Positions 15,236 to 22,680 are shown, counted from the stretch's first letter. The stretch: 40,026 nt of DNA from Halalkalibacter alkalisediminis (GCF_028610705.1 NZ_JAQQWT010000029.1:1-40026); one strand, 5' to 3'. The notes: a model not told the origin generated them from the letters alone. Translations and numbers: made by a program.

Positions 15236-16051
15236 TTAGCTTGACGATACAAAATCTCTAATAGCCTCGGCGTATATTTTACCGTCTGGATGTTTGTGAT
15301 TTTCAATTTCATTCATAGTTTTCGATAAAAGTTGTTGATCTAATTGTCTAAACTCTCGATCTACTAGTACCATTAAAGACTCTGCTACATTGTAAACTAT
15401 GTTATTATCAACATGATTTAGCAGTATATTTAGTTTATTTAAAAACCAATTTGGATCTTTGTGGTTGTTTTGAAAATAAATCAAAGCATTCGCTATCACT
15501 TCAATATCTTCCCCTACATTTAATATTTTTTCTCCTTCTTCTTTTGTAAAGGTAATATCAGGAATATCCAAATACAAATCTTCCTGAATTAAATTTTCAT
15601 CTAAATGATATAAGTTGGATACAAATTCAGCGAATGAATTTGCAATTACTCTTTTTCTTCCTTCATCTACATCATAGTATACAATCTTAGGTTCATTACC
15701 ATTTTCGTAGTCAAATGCAATCCATGTGTGGCCATCGCCAGAAAGTAAGATGAACTCGGAAGGTAATCCCCATTCAGTTTTTAATGTTTCATTGTCTAAA
15801 ATACCTTCATTTGTTCCTATTCCATACATAAAATCTAGTCTTATATGGTTATCCGACCAGACATTAGGAAAATTTACTGGATAAGAATTTAAATATGTTC
15901 TCCCTCCATTTTGTTCCTTAATTAAATTGATATATTCATCTGGAAGTTTCACACCCAATAGATCTATAGCTTTTTTAATATTTGTTTCGGAAATTTGAGG
16001 TAGTTTGTAAAAGTCATGACCGTGATTTTCTAGCCAAAAAATTTTTTTCAT
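15236..16051 (-). CDS. SMI1/KNR4 (SUKH) family protein
   Basis: 271 residues. The N-terminal half has the SUKH pattern: an initial helix, then LGVKLPDEYINLIKEQNGGR, a conserved aromatic/glycine region and LLSGDGHTWIAFDY with an Asp-rich strand (VYYDVDEGRK). The C-terminal 100 residues are helical and look like an added domain with VAESLMVLVDREFRQLDQQL. SUKH proteins are commonly immunity proteins against contact-dependent nuclease or deaminase toxins. No polymorphic toxin gene is next to it, so it would be an orphan immunity gene or a general SMI1 relative. Start ATG follows a weak AGGAGAG-type site. It is flanked on both sides by dispersed repeats and TA cassettes. Confidence 0.82.
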   Translation of the reverse strand: MKKIFWLENHGHDFYKLPQISETNIKKAIDLLGVKLPDEYINLIKEQNGGRTYLNSYPVNFPNVWSDNHIRLDFMYGIGTNEGILDNETLKTEWGLPSEFILLSGDGHTWIAFDYENGNEPKIVYYDVDEGRKRVIANSFAEFVSNLYHLDENLIQEDLYLDIPDITFTKEEGEKILNVGEDIEVIANALIYFQNNHKDPNWFLNKLNILLNHVDNNIVYNVAESLMVLVDREFRQLDQQLLSKTMNEIENHKHPDGKIYAEAIRDFVSSS

Positions 16052-16310
16052 TATTTCAACTCTCCTAATTCATATTTAGAACAAACACCAATAGTGCAGA
16101 GTCGGAGTTTATTTACACCATTCGGGCATTTGACCCAGCAAGGAGCATATCCGACCTCCACCTCATGGACACGCAGGCGAAGGAATGTATGGATCTCAAT
16201 CCTGTGAGATATGGGAGGGTGAACGGCCGTGAGTTATGTGGAGATCTTACGCCATCCCCCGCTTCCCAAGGTAGTTAGTCCCCATTTTCTAATTCAATAC
16301 ACTTCTTACT
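16052..16310. other. GC-richer non-coding stretch between SUKH gene and repeat 6
   Basis: No supportable ORF. Stretches such as GGAGGGTGAACGGCCGTGAG look like structured RNA and could be more intron sequence, but I could not place them on the group IIC model that explains 16351-16486. Confidence 0.3.
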
Positions 16311-16350
16311 ATCGACCAAATACTACAAAATCCGGGGTGTGACTGGCATC
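16311..16350 (+). repeat. dispersed repeat, copy 6
   Basis: ATCGACCAAATACTACAAAA then TCCGGGGTGTGACTGGCATC. It cuts the group II intron fragment at its 3' side. Confidence 0.7.
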
Positions 16351-16486
16351 ACTACCAAGAGGTTTGCCTCGAGCTTCCTTCAGATTCCACGTCACCATGG
16401 ACACCCTTGCTTTTGGCTATGTACTTACCGCTACAAGGTCGTACTCGGGACTTTCACCCGTTAGAGTTCGCCCATGCTGGGCGATC
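16351..16486 (-). mobile_element. group IIC intron, 5' fragment of domain I
   Basis: Read on the minus strand: GCCCAGCATGGGCG, then GGGTGAAAGTCCCGAGT, then AGCAAGGGTGTCCATGGTGA, then GTGGAATCTGAAGGAAGC and GAGGCAAACCTC. This follows the 5' part of the Oceanobacillus iheyensis-type group IIC intron almost motif for motif. The fragment starts immediately after the T-run of the toxin B terminator, which is the insertion preference of group IIC introns. Nothing of the reverse transcriptase ORF or of domains V-VI remains; repeat copy 6 follows directly. It cannot splice or move. Confidence 0.85.
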
Positions 16487-16489
16487 AAA

Positions 16490-16628
16490 AGAGACCGAGT
16501 GGGCTAACACTCGGTCAACGCAACTACATGCCGCATGAAGAACGGCTGACCTATTTTTAAAGTTTATACTGAGAAGAAGTAACCACCCACTCTTTGGTCG
16601 GAGCGACGGGCGGTTACTTCTTTTTATT
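16490..16628 (+). ncRNA. antitoxin-like RNA block of cassette B, promoter lost
   Basis: The transcribed block (AGACCGAGTG stem at 16493-16516, CAACTACATGCCGC, and the GAAGTAACCACCC...GGGCGGTTACTTC terminator at about 16576-16622) is kept. The TATAAT promoter block present in A, C and D is replaced by the group II intron fragment. Expression is doubtful. Confidence 0.5.
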
Positions 16629-16722
16629 GGTGACTAGTGCTATAATCGCTACTACTGCGATAAACATTGTAATAATCAATGTACCGATTGAAATAGCGTA
16701 TTTTTGCTTAATGTGTCATCAT
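16614..16722 (-). pseudogene. holin-like toxin B, inactivated
   Basis: Aligned to toxin A it begins MMTH and then reads TAA in place of the Glu codon. Two single-base deletions follow, so the ORF is 109 bp instead of 111. The downstream part (GTACATTGATTATTACAATG) is still recognisable. The SD-side hairpin is also damaged. Clear loss of the toxin while the RNA block remains. Confidence 0.85.
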
Positions 16723-16831
16723 GATCTAAAACCCTATTTACCAGGAGTGTCAACCGCCCATCTGCTTGTGTAGTTACTACATTCAGTTTAGCAAATGATA
16801 CATAATAAGCTAGTAACTTTAAAACCGTTTG

Positions 16832-16872
16832 CTCTAGACAAAATTTTACAATCCTCGAGGAGTGATTGGTAC
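16832..16872 (+). repeat. dispersed repeat, copy 7
   Basis: CTCTAGACAAAATTTTACAA then TCCTCGAGGAGTGATTGGTAC; precedes cassette C. Confidence 0.7.
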
Positions 16873-16905
16873 GCAAACAATTATGCAAACTACTCAACGA
16901 TCGTG

Positions 16906-17074
16906 TATAATTAAATTATAATTACCTTAGAATAAAAAAGACCAAGTGCGCGAACACTTCGTCAGTGCAACTACATGCCGCGTAAAGAGCGGCTGACCAA
17001 ATTTGCAGCAGAATACTTACAAAAGAAGTAACTACCCACTCTTCGATCAGAGGACGGGCGGTTACTTCTTTTCA
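16906..17074 (+). ncRNA. antitoxin-like RNA of cassette C, without a toxin gene
   Basis: Promoter TATAAT (16906-16911), stem GACCAAGTG (16940-16963), CAACTACATGCCGC and the terminator AAAGAAGTAACTACCC...GGGCGGTTACTTCTTTT (17021-17072) are all present. Sequence homology stops right after the terminator, where the toxin ORF should begin. It is a complete-looking antisense RNA gene with no partner, able in principle to pair with toxin A or D mRNA in trans. Confidence 0.6.
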
Positions 17075-17157
17075 TTTTCCATTTTTATCCCATGTGAGCG
17101 AGGTAAAGTGGTAAGATTGAAAAAGAATTCAATGTAAATTAACTGGGGGATTGCTTC

Positions 17158-17880
17158 ATGCAAGTTTCACTAAACTTTCCTGTAGATATGATTGAAGCGG
17201 CTGTAACGATTTTAACGTGGGGCCTTATTTTGTATCTGATTTATTATCTTTATCAAAAAAGCGAAGCGAAGCCAAAAATTTGGAAAGCCTGTGTGACAAC
17301 ATTTGTTGGGATTTTCACGTTTAATTTTAGTTTTCCCATGTTTCAGACGGTAATTGATCTACCTATTTTGCCATTAGGGGTTTGGATTTTACTTTGGTAC
17401 GCCTCATCTAGAAAAGGGGCATGGGATAAATATCGACGCTTTGCGTGGCTTGGATTTTTCACTAATTTTATTTTTATTATAGCACCGATTTTGACGATTT
17501 TGCTTCATCACGCAGTGTATCCCAAAAGCAATCTTTCGACTTATATTGCAGATTATGACAATGCAGCTATGATTCAACTCCATCCTTCTGCAGAGGATGT
17601 TCAATTTGATCTAGAAAGCTTTGAAAGTCTCTTCCCGTCATTTGTGGAAGAGCCCTTTAATAGCATCGATTGGTATCATCATCCTATTGATGTAGAGCCG
17701 CATGAGAGAGTCGAACAATTTCCTTATCAATTGAGTGGGACATCATCGAAGTGGGGGAGTGGTATGCCTACGCTGATTTATGTTGAGAAGGATGGAAAAG
17801 GGATATTAATAGATTCTTCGGACAGACAACATTATTTTCGCAGTGAGGAAACCATTTTGAAAGGTGGCAACGACGAATGA
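17158..17880 (+). CDS. hypothetical multi-pass membrane protein
   Basis: 240 residues from ATG behind GGGGGATTG-type leader. Three to four hydrophobic segments occupy residues 10-32, 44-68, 70-85 and 97-118. A soluble C-terminal half follows (about 120-240) with no motif I recognise (SLFPSFVEEPFNSIDWYHHP, then IYVEKDGKGILIDSSDRQHY). The stop codon overlaps the next start (ATGA), so the two genes are translationally coupled and probably work together. It lies where the toxin of cassette C is missing, suggesting insertion of this pair there. No function is proposed. Confidence 0.8.
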   Translation: MQVSLNFPVDMIEAAVTILTWGLILYLIYYLYQKSEAKPKIWKACVTTFVGIFTFNFSFPMFQTVIDLPILPLGVWILLWYASSRKGAWDKYRRFAWLGFFTNFIFIIAPILTILLHHAVYPKSNLSTYIADYDNAAMIQLHPSAEDVQFDLESFESLFPSFVEEPFNSIDWYHHPIDVEPHERVEQFPYQLSGTSSKWGSGMPTLIYVEKDGKGILIDSSDRQHYFRSEETILKGGNDE

Positions 17881-18611
17881 GACAGAAAAAGATCTGGATT
17901 CCAGCTGGTATCTTGCTAGTCACCATAGGGATTTTTTATTATTTTTTCCATTCAGAGCCCCCTGAATTTTTGACTACGGATGCTTTAGTTGAAACAATAA
18001 ATAGTTATCAATATGGAACGGATTCCATTGAAATTCAAGATATGGTTTTCTTAGGAGAGACGCATGTGTTTGTTCCTTTTGTTTCAAATAAAGAGTATGG
18101 TACTAGTTATTGGGTTTGGAGAAATCGCAGTTGGGAGTTAGGTGGAATTACTACGATTCAAGATCCCTATGTCTGGAAGGTTGATCCAGGTGACCCCTCC
18201 ACGTATGTTGTTGTTTGGAATATGAACCGAGATAGTGACATGAAGGAGTTTGATATTTATTTATTGAATCAAAGAGGATATTCGGTTAGTCATGATGTTC
18301 ATCACTATACACCGAGAGTACAACTTGATTTTACTGTTCCATTTGAAACAGAAGAACATTCATACGGTGTGAAGCCACTTCCAGATGAATGGGTGACGTT
18401 CCTTCAATCATTTGTGAAAGTAGAACAGTCCCCACAACCAGACTCGTTTTTTAACGATTTTTTTCAACCGAGCAGCGTCAATTTTGGATGGATGCCATAT
18501 GATGAGAACGGTGAAGTGAGTTTTCCGTCCTCTCCTAATGGATCAGGGCACCAGTACGGAGAAATACATTTAGAGCATTTGTCTTCTATTCCAGAGTATG
18601 AATTAGAATAA
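17877..18611 (+). CDS. hypothetical membrane-anchored exported protein
   Basis: 244 residues. Residues 7-25 (WIPAGILLVTIGIFYYFF) form a single N-terminal signal anchor without a lipobox cysteine, so the rest should face outside. The exported domain is rich in aromatic residues (GTSYWVWRNRSWELGG) and beta-strand-like repeats, followed by PLPDEWVTFLQSF near residue 165. Not recognised. Starts in the ATGA overlap with the preceding membrane-protein gene; a terminator follows at 18658-18705, making a two-gene transcription unit. Confidence 0.8.
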   Translation: MRQKKIWIPAGILLVTIGIFYYFFHSEPPEFLTTDALVETINSYQYGTDSIEIQDMVFLGETHVFVPFVSNKEYGTSYWVWRNRSWELGGITTIQDPYVWKVDPGDPSTYVVVWNMNRDSDMKEFDIYLLNQRGYSVSHDVHHYTPRVQLDFTVPFETEEHSYGVKPLPDEWVTFLQSFVKVEQSPQPDSFFNDFFQPSSVNFGWMPYDENGEVSFPSSPNGSGHQYGEIHLEHLSSIPEYELE

Positions 18612-18657
18612 AAGCGTAGGGACGGTTCTAACAGGGGATAATCGGAAGTTTTGCGCT

Positions 18658-18705
18658 GAAGAAGGCACAACTAGCGGATTTCTAACTGCTCGTTGTGCTT
18701 CTTTT
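18658..18705 (+). terminator. intrinsic terminator after the two-gene membrane unit
   Basis: GAAGAAGGCACAAC pairs with GTTGTGCTTCTTTT (12 or more pairs), 20-nt loop, ending in a T-rich run. Confidence 0.85.
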
Positions 18706-18752
18706 ATCTATATATTTATACTCACACGCTCTTATTCTACTAAGCTGCAACC

Positions 18753-18781
18753 TTCGACAAATTTTTGGGATTGATGGTACC
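18753..18781 (+). repeat. dispersed repeat, copy 8 (degenerate)
   Basis: TTCGACAAATTTTTGGGATT then GATGGTACC, short form with several changes. Confidence 0.65.
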
Positions 18782-18835
18782 TAACCCTTCTATTGCATTA
18801 ACTCACATCTTTATAAACATTAGTAGACGATGATT

Positions 18836-19081
18836 TCATCTTTTTCTTCTTACCAAACCTACTAACAAACAAATAAACCCTAACCCAACCAACGCCCCGC
18901 TACTATCAATGAGGACATCCCTCACCTCTTTAGAACGTCCGGGGATAAAGAGGTGGTGCACCTCAGCTGATATTGCATATAACACACAAATGAAGAAAGC
19001 GGTTCCCATACCATGCTTGCCATACACTCTACTTCTTCTAAGAGCATTAATCAGAACTGAATACCACCCAATTTCGCGTAA
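18836..19081 (-). pseudogene. VanZ-like protein, C-terminal fragment
   Basis: Minus strand reads REIGWYSVLINALRRSRVYG, then FFICVLYAISAEVHHLFIPG, then RDVLIDSSGALVGLGFICLL and a KR-rich end. The E-x-H-x-L-F-x-P-G-R and DVL-x-D-x-x-GA motifs are the core of the VanZ family. Only about 80 of the usual 130-160 residues remain. The upstream limit coincides with cassette D, which seems to have replaced the 5' half; the 3' end appears natural. Not closely similar to the VanZ piece at 11417-11815, so they come from two different genes. Confidence 0.75.
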
Positions 19082-19107
19082 ATATAATGCAGACTATTCT
19101 AAAATCA

Positions 19108-19276
19108 TGTATAATAAAATTATAAACAAGCGAAACTAAAAGAGACCGAGTGCGCTAACACTCGGCCAACGCAACTACATGCCGCATGAAGAACGGCTGA
19201 CCAATTTTAAAGTTTATACTGAAAAGAAGTAACCACCCACTCTTTGGTCGGAGGACGGGCGGTTACTTCTTTTTAT
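19108..19276 (+). ncRNA. antitoxin-like RNA of cassette D
   Basis: Promoter core TATAAT (19110-19115) followed by AAAATTATAA, stem GACCGAGTG-CACTCGGCC (19143-19166), CAACTACATGCCGC, and a terminator formed by AAAAGAAGTAACCACCC and GGGCGGTTACTTCTTTT (19223-19275). It overlaps the 3' end of toxin D on the other strand. Confidence 0.65.
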
Positions 19277-19373
19277 TGATGACTAGCGCTATAATCGCTA
19301 CTACTGCGATAAACATTGTAACGATCAATGTACCGAATTGAAATAGCGTATTCATTGCTTCATGTGTCACCAT
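19263..19373 (-). CDS. holin-like peptide toxin D (type I toxin-antitoxin, intact)
   Basis: 36 residues: MVTHEAMNTLFQFGTLIVTM, then FIAVVAIIALVINKKK. It differs from toxin A at three residues. A single membrane helix and a basic tail are kept. The start ATG is preceded by GGGGGTG held in a hairpin with ACACTCCC (19377-19403). On the minus strand the mRNA should end at the stem 19143-19166. The antisense RNA overlaps the stop codon and 3' untranslated region. With toxin A, this is one of the two working copies in the array. Cross-neutralisation is likely given the near identity of the RNA blocks. Confidence 0.78.
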   Translation of the reverse strand: MVTHEAMNTLFQFGTLIVTMFIAVVAIIALVINKKK

Positions 19374-19376
19374 TAT

Positions 19377-19403
19377 TAACACCCCCTTTCACAGGGAGTG
19401 TCA
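19377..19403 (-). promoter_or_regulatory. Shine-Dalgarno-sequestering hairpin of toxin D
   Basis: Minus strand GACACTCCC pairs with GGGGGTGTTA just before the start codon; same design as in cassette A. Confidence 0.6.
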
Positions 19404-19494
19404 ACCGCCCATCAGCTTATATAGTTGCTACATTCAGTTTAGCAAATGATAGAATTAATAAGCTAGCAACTTTTAATGTCTTCGAGCGTTTTCT

Positions 19495-19529
19495 CTCGAC
19501 AAAATCTTACAATATTCGGGGAGTGACAG
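19495..19529 (+). repeat. dispersed repeat, copy 9
   Basis: CTCGACAAAATCTTACAATA then TTCGGGGAGTGACAG, long form truncated before GCACC. Confidence 0.75.
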
Positions 19530-19552
19530 TGGACCAACACTTAACACGATGA

Positions 19553-19574
19553 AACTTCGTGGTAATAGGCACGC
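19553..19574 (+). repeat. dispersed repeat, copy 10 (degenerate)
   Basis: AACTTCGTGGTAATAGGCAC; only the 3' half is recognisable, 25 nt after copy 9. Confidence 0.5.
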
Positions 19575-19719
19575 AACTAGAGCAGAGTATGTTTATTTTT
19601 CGTAACAGTTGGGAATCAAAATCAGATGTTAAAGAGCTTAGTAGAGTCACCAGCGATACAAATGGTCATTTCACTCTGCTTTGGGACAAGGACGCTGTCC
19701 CCATGTCCTTCTTACACCC
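19575..19719. other. repeat-rich stretch with no supportable gene
   Basis: Contains a REP-like hairpin, GGGACA-AGGACGC-TGTCCC (19683-19701). Small open frames crossing it end in repeat sequence and look accidental. Confidence 0.5.
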
Positions 19720-19749
19720 TTCGACAAATTTCGAGGAGTGACAGGCACC
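19720..19749 (+). repeat. dispersed repeat, copy 11 (short form)
   Basis: TTCGACAAATTTCGAGGAGT then GACAGGCACC; nearly identical to copy 2. Confidence 0.85.
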
Positions 19750-19880
19750 AAAACCAATCTAAAAAAGTAAGCTAAAAAAGTAAGTGGATAAATCTCCATA
19801 TTACCAATACATCTATATGTATAAAACCCACCAAAAGAAATCCTTGCTCCCCAATCAAAAGAGGAGCAAAGCCAGGTTAG

Positions 19881-19920
19881 TTTCGACAAGATCTTACAAA
19901 ATTCGAGGAGTGACAGGCAC
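19881..19920 (+). repeat. dispersed repeat, copy 12 (long form)
   Basis: TTTCGACAAGATCTTACAAA then ATTCGAGGAGTGACAGGCAC; precedes cassette E. Confidence 0.85.
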
Positions 19921-19947
19921 AGAATCAAGCTCCATGATTTTTTGTCT

Positions 19948-20048
19948 TCTATAATCAAATTATAAAGGGCCAGGGTAAGGTAACCAAATTCATGAAAAAC
20001 TTAAAGAAGGCGTAACTACCCACAATGGATAGCTACGACTTCTTTATT
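19948..20048 (+). ncRNA. fossil antitoxin-like RNA of cassette E
   Basis: The promoter pattern (CTATAATCAAATTATAA, 19949-19965) and a degenerate terminator (AAGAAGGCGTAACTACCCA pairing with TGGATAGCTACGACTTCTTT) survive. The middle stem is lost and no toxin ORF follows. A decayed fifth copy. Confidence 0.45.
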
Positions 20049-20090
20049 TCAAAAACACTTTAACACACTAACGCTGTACACTTTAGCTGA

Positions 20091-20106
20091 GTGGGGGTCA
20101 GGCACC
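20091..20106 (+). repeat. dispersed repeat, copy 13 (partial)
   Basis: GTGGGGGTCAGGCACC. Its complement supplies the last codons and the TGA stop of the Wzy-like gene. Confidence 0.65.
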
Positions 20107-21435
20107 GGAATTTCGGAATTTCTTTAACCCCATGCTTCCTTTAATCATATTTTCTTTACTTTTAACATAAGCAAATGGCAAGGTAAACAGTAGAGAAGCA
20201 AATGCAAATACTGCTCTGTTGTCGTTAATATCTCCACTTACCATAGCATTAAAGAAGAAAAAGAGAAAACCTGCAATTAGAGTAAATTGCACTCCGTCAA
20301 AAGAATAATGCTTCTTCTTATATATAGAGAGTAATTGATAAATCATAAAAACAAGAAATGAAATTAACCATAAAATACCCATAATCCCTAATTCAGAAAG
20401 AAATTCAAAAAATAGATTGTGTGAATACAATCCACTTGTTCCAGTATAATAATTTGCTAAATTGCCAAAACCGCCACCTAAAATATAATTATCACTAAAC
20501 ATCTGTATTGAAGCTTCAATTCTATCAAGTCTTGCAAAAACAGAATTACCGCCACCACCCTCAAAGAGCACTTGGAAACGGTAAAAAGTTGTTTCGAAAT
20601 ATCCTCTAGCATATAGAAAAGAAATAAAGAATAAAAACCCACTGGCTAAAAGTAAGCCTAGAATAGAACTCTTTTTAATTAATATATCTCCTTTAGAAAT
20701 AACAAATGATTGTAACAAGGCATAAATCACGATTAAGGCAATAGCCAACAATGGCATTCTACTACCCGTTGATATAAGAGTAAAAGAAACTAATAACAAT
20801 AACGGCAATATTAAGACCTTATTCTTTTTATTTGAAATTAAGAAGAAAAAAGAAAGGGCTATAAATCCAATGCCAGTTATTCTTGCTAGACCTAAATAAT
20901 TTCCCTCATTAAATCCAATAAATAATCCTACATTATCGAATATCATCCTTAAAGAAAACAGAGAAAGTAACACAGCCAATATTGATATTGAAAGTAATAC
21001 TCTTTTTACAGAGTCCTTTCCATCTACAAAAAATAAGGGAAGCAAAAATGCCGGCATTGTCAGGGCGATTAATTTTATCATTTTTTCAATCGTTGCTCCA
21101 GATAGATCATTTACTAATGCACTTAGTAAGACAATAAAAAGAAGTGTAAACATAAATATAACTGGTGTTACAACCACCTTACTAAAATGTGGTTTCTGAA
21201 CTAACCTCCAACTAACTAAAACTATTGTCATACCTAAAAATAAACCAGCTATGTCAAATGGGATATTTAAACTTTCCTTGAAAGCCCCTGAAAATAAGTA
21301 CATAATATAAAAAAATTCTACTGAAATTAGAATTTTAAGTTTAGATATGATTTCTCCCCCCCTCCAGAAACGTTTCGGACCATCACGTAAACTGAAATAA
21401 ACAACTCTAGCTATATTTGCTCTACCCTTAGACAT
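20098..21435 (-). CDS. Wzy-like polysaccharide polymerase / O-antigen ligase family
   Basis: 445 residues with 10-12 hydrophobic segments and one large external loop (about residues 275-340, with GGGGNSVFARLDRIEASIQM and YSHNLFFEFLSELG). The loop with H-N-x-F-x-E-x-L-x-E-x-G is the Wzy_C signature. It would join repeat units outside the membrane. The start is uncertain: ATG 21433-21435 has no clear ribosome binding site, while GGAGGGGGGG lies 28 codons inside, before ATC-ATA rather than ATG. The 3' end runs into repeat copy 13, which provides the final GA and stop, so the original C-terminus may have been a little different. Last gene of the polysaccharide operon. Confidence 0.85.
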   Translation of the reverse strand: MSKGRANIARVVYFSLRDGPKRFWRGGEIISKLKILISVEFFYIMYLFSGAFKESLNIPFDIAGLFLGMTIVLVSWRLVQKPHFSKVVVTPVIFMFTLLFIVLLSALVNDLSGATIEKMIKLIALTMPAFLLPLFFVDGKDSVKRVLLSISILAVLLSLFSLRMIFDNVGLFIGFNEGNYLGLARITGIGFIALSFFFLISNKKNKVLILPLLLLVSFTLISTGSRMPLLAIALIVIYALLQSFVISKGDILIKKSSILGLLLASGFLFFISFLYARGYFETTFYRFQVLFEGGGGNSVFARLDRIEASIQMFSDNYILGGGFGNLANYYTGTSGLYSHNLFFEFLSELGIMGILWLISFLVFMIYQLLSIYKKKHYSFDGVQFTLIAGFLFFFFNAMVSGDINDNRAVFAFASLLFTLPFAYVKSKENMIKGSMGLKKFRNSGA

Positions 21436-21456
21436 AATTAAAAGATGAAATCTAAT

Positions 21457-22680
21457 TTACATGGCCTTATAATCTAAGTGGTTTTTGTTATGACTTTGAC
21501 GGTTAAACAGAAATATCGAAATCATCAATAATAATTTGAAAATATTTGCAACTAATATACCAAAACAAAAACCTATTAGTCCATAAAGATTAAAAAATAG
21601 AAATGCACAAATTATATAAACAATGACATTTGTCCCACTAATAAACAATTGCCAATTAATATTGTAAAACCTTAAAATAAAAGGATTTATAACAGAACTC
21701 ATAACTCCTAAAATTGTACTTGCAGTAGTTATATATATTAATTGTAAAGATTCGTCTGCCCAATTAGGATATAGAATTCTTAGTAATGGCTCACTTATAA
21801 ATATAGTTGCAAAATATCCTATCACACTTATTACACCAGTAATAGAAATAATATAGATGAAATTTTTTAACTTCATTACCTCCATCTTAGCAAGATAGCT
21901 TAACATTACGCTGTTTATTGGAGTTATTACTCTTGTAATTATTTTCCCTAAAATAGTTGCAGTATAATAGATTGTTACTGCAGTTGGCCCAAGTAATGGG
22001 AATAATAGTAGCTTATCAGCATAGTTTAATAAAGTTTTCAAAAAGACTGAAAAGAATAATATAATGCTTTGATATGCAGTTTTTCTAAATAATATAGTTG
22101 TACGAAAACCTTCATTCAAAAGGTTAGAGTTTTTTGTTATATAAAATATACTTAAGGATGAACCAACAATATAAATTAATTGCCAATAGCCTACAAAATA
22201 AAATACAATTGTCCCTAACACGTACCCTAATCCTAGAATTAAATTATTAACCAAAATAGATTTAAAATTAAGTGTAATTCTAAATGCAACTATTAGATAC
22301 TCGCGTATTAAGTTTGAACTTGCAACCATAATTATTAGTATAATACTAATAATTGAAAAAGTTCCTTCAAAATATAGTGTTCCAAATATCATTACTAAAG
22401 AATTCATTAGAAGGCTAGCGGCAAGCAACACATTATAATCACCATTAAGACCATTCTTATCGTACTCATTATGCCTTAGCAATCTAATATTGTTAAGCAC
22501 ATTCCCAAAAGGATGGCTAAGTAAAGTAGCTAAACTTACTAAGGTAATTAAAAGCCCATATTGAATATCACCAGTTTGTCGAGCAACAATTGGTAAAATT
22601 AACAATTGAAGAACCAAAATTGGTATAGCTGATGCTATAATATTTAAGATTACATCAAATGTTGCTTTTTTCTTATTCAT
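21457..22680 (-). CDS. Wzx-like polysaccharide flippase
   Basis: 407 residues from ATG 22678-22680 behind GGAG; an upstream TTG would add 12 residues without a better site. About 12 hydrophobic helices are spread evenly, with a basic first cytoplasmic stretch (MNKKKATFDVILNIIASAIP) and the LLNYADKLLLFPLLGP segment typical of MATE/polysaccharide-transport members. It would flip undecaprenyl-linked repeat units to the outer face for the Wzy-like enzyme encoded 21 nt downstream. Extremely AT-rich, as Wzx genes often are, suggesting that the serotype-specific middle of the locus was exchanged. Confidence 0.88.
   Translation of the reverse strand: MNKKKATFDVILNIIASAIPILVLQLLILPIVARQTGDIQYGLLITLVSLATLLSHPFGNVLNNIRLLRHNEYDKNGLNGDYNVLLAASLLMNSLVMIFGTLYFEGTFSIISIILIIMVASSNLIREYLIVAFRITLNFKSILVNNLILGLGYVLGTIVFYFVGYWQLIYIVGSSLSIFYITKNSNLLNEGFRTTILFRKTAYQSIILFFSVFLKTLLNYADKLLLFPLLGPTAVTIYYTATILGKIITRVITPINSVMLSYLAKMEVMKLKNFIYIISITGVISVIGYFATIFISEPLLRILYPNWADESLQLIYITTASTILGVMSSVINPFILRFYNINWQLFISGTNVIVYIICAFLFFNLYGLIGFCFGILVANIFKLLLMISIFLFNRQSHNKNHLDYKAM

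Noticed and set aside
15236-16051. SUKH protein as part of a complete toxin-immunity pair
   Set aside because: No polymorphic toxin ORF or fragment with a nuclease or deaminase motif is found beside it.
19671-19958. ORFs across repeats 11 and 12, and 19559-19741 on the other strand
   Set aside because: They consist largely of repeat sequence (VPVTPRN, VPMSFLHPS) and lack start signals.
11856-20106. Dispersed repeats as a CRISPR array
   Set aside because: Spacing is irregular (25 nt to kilobases), copies vary, and no cas genes are present.
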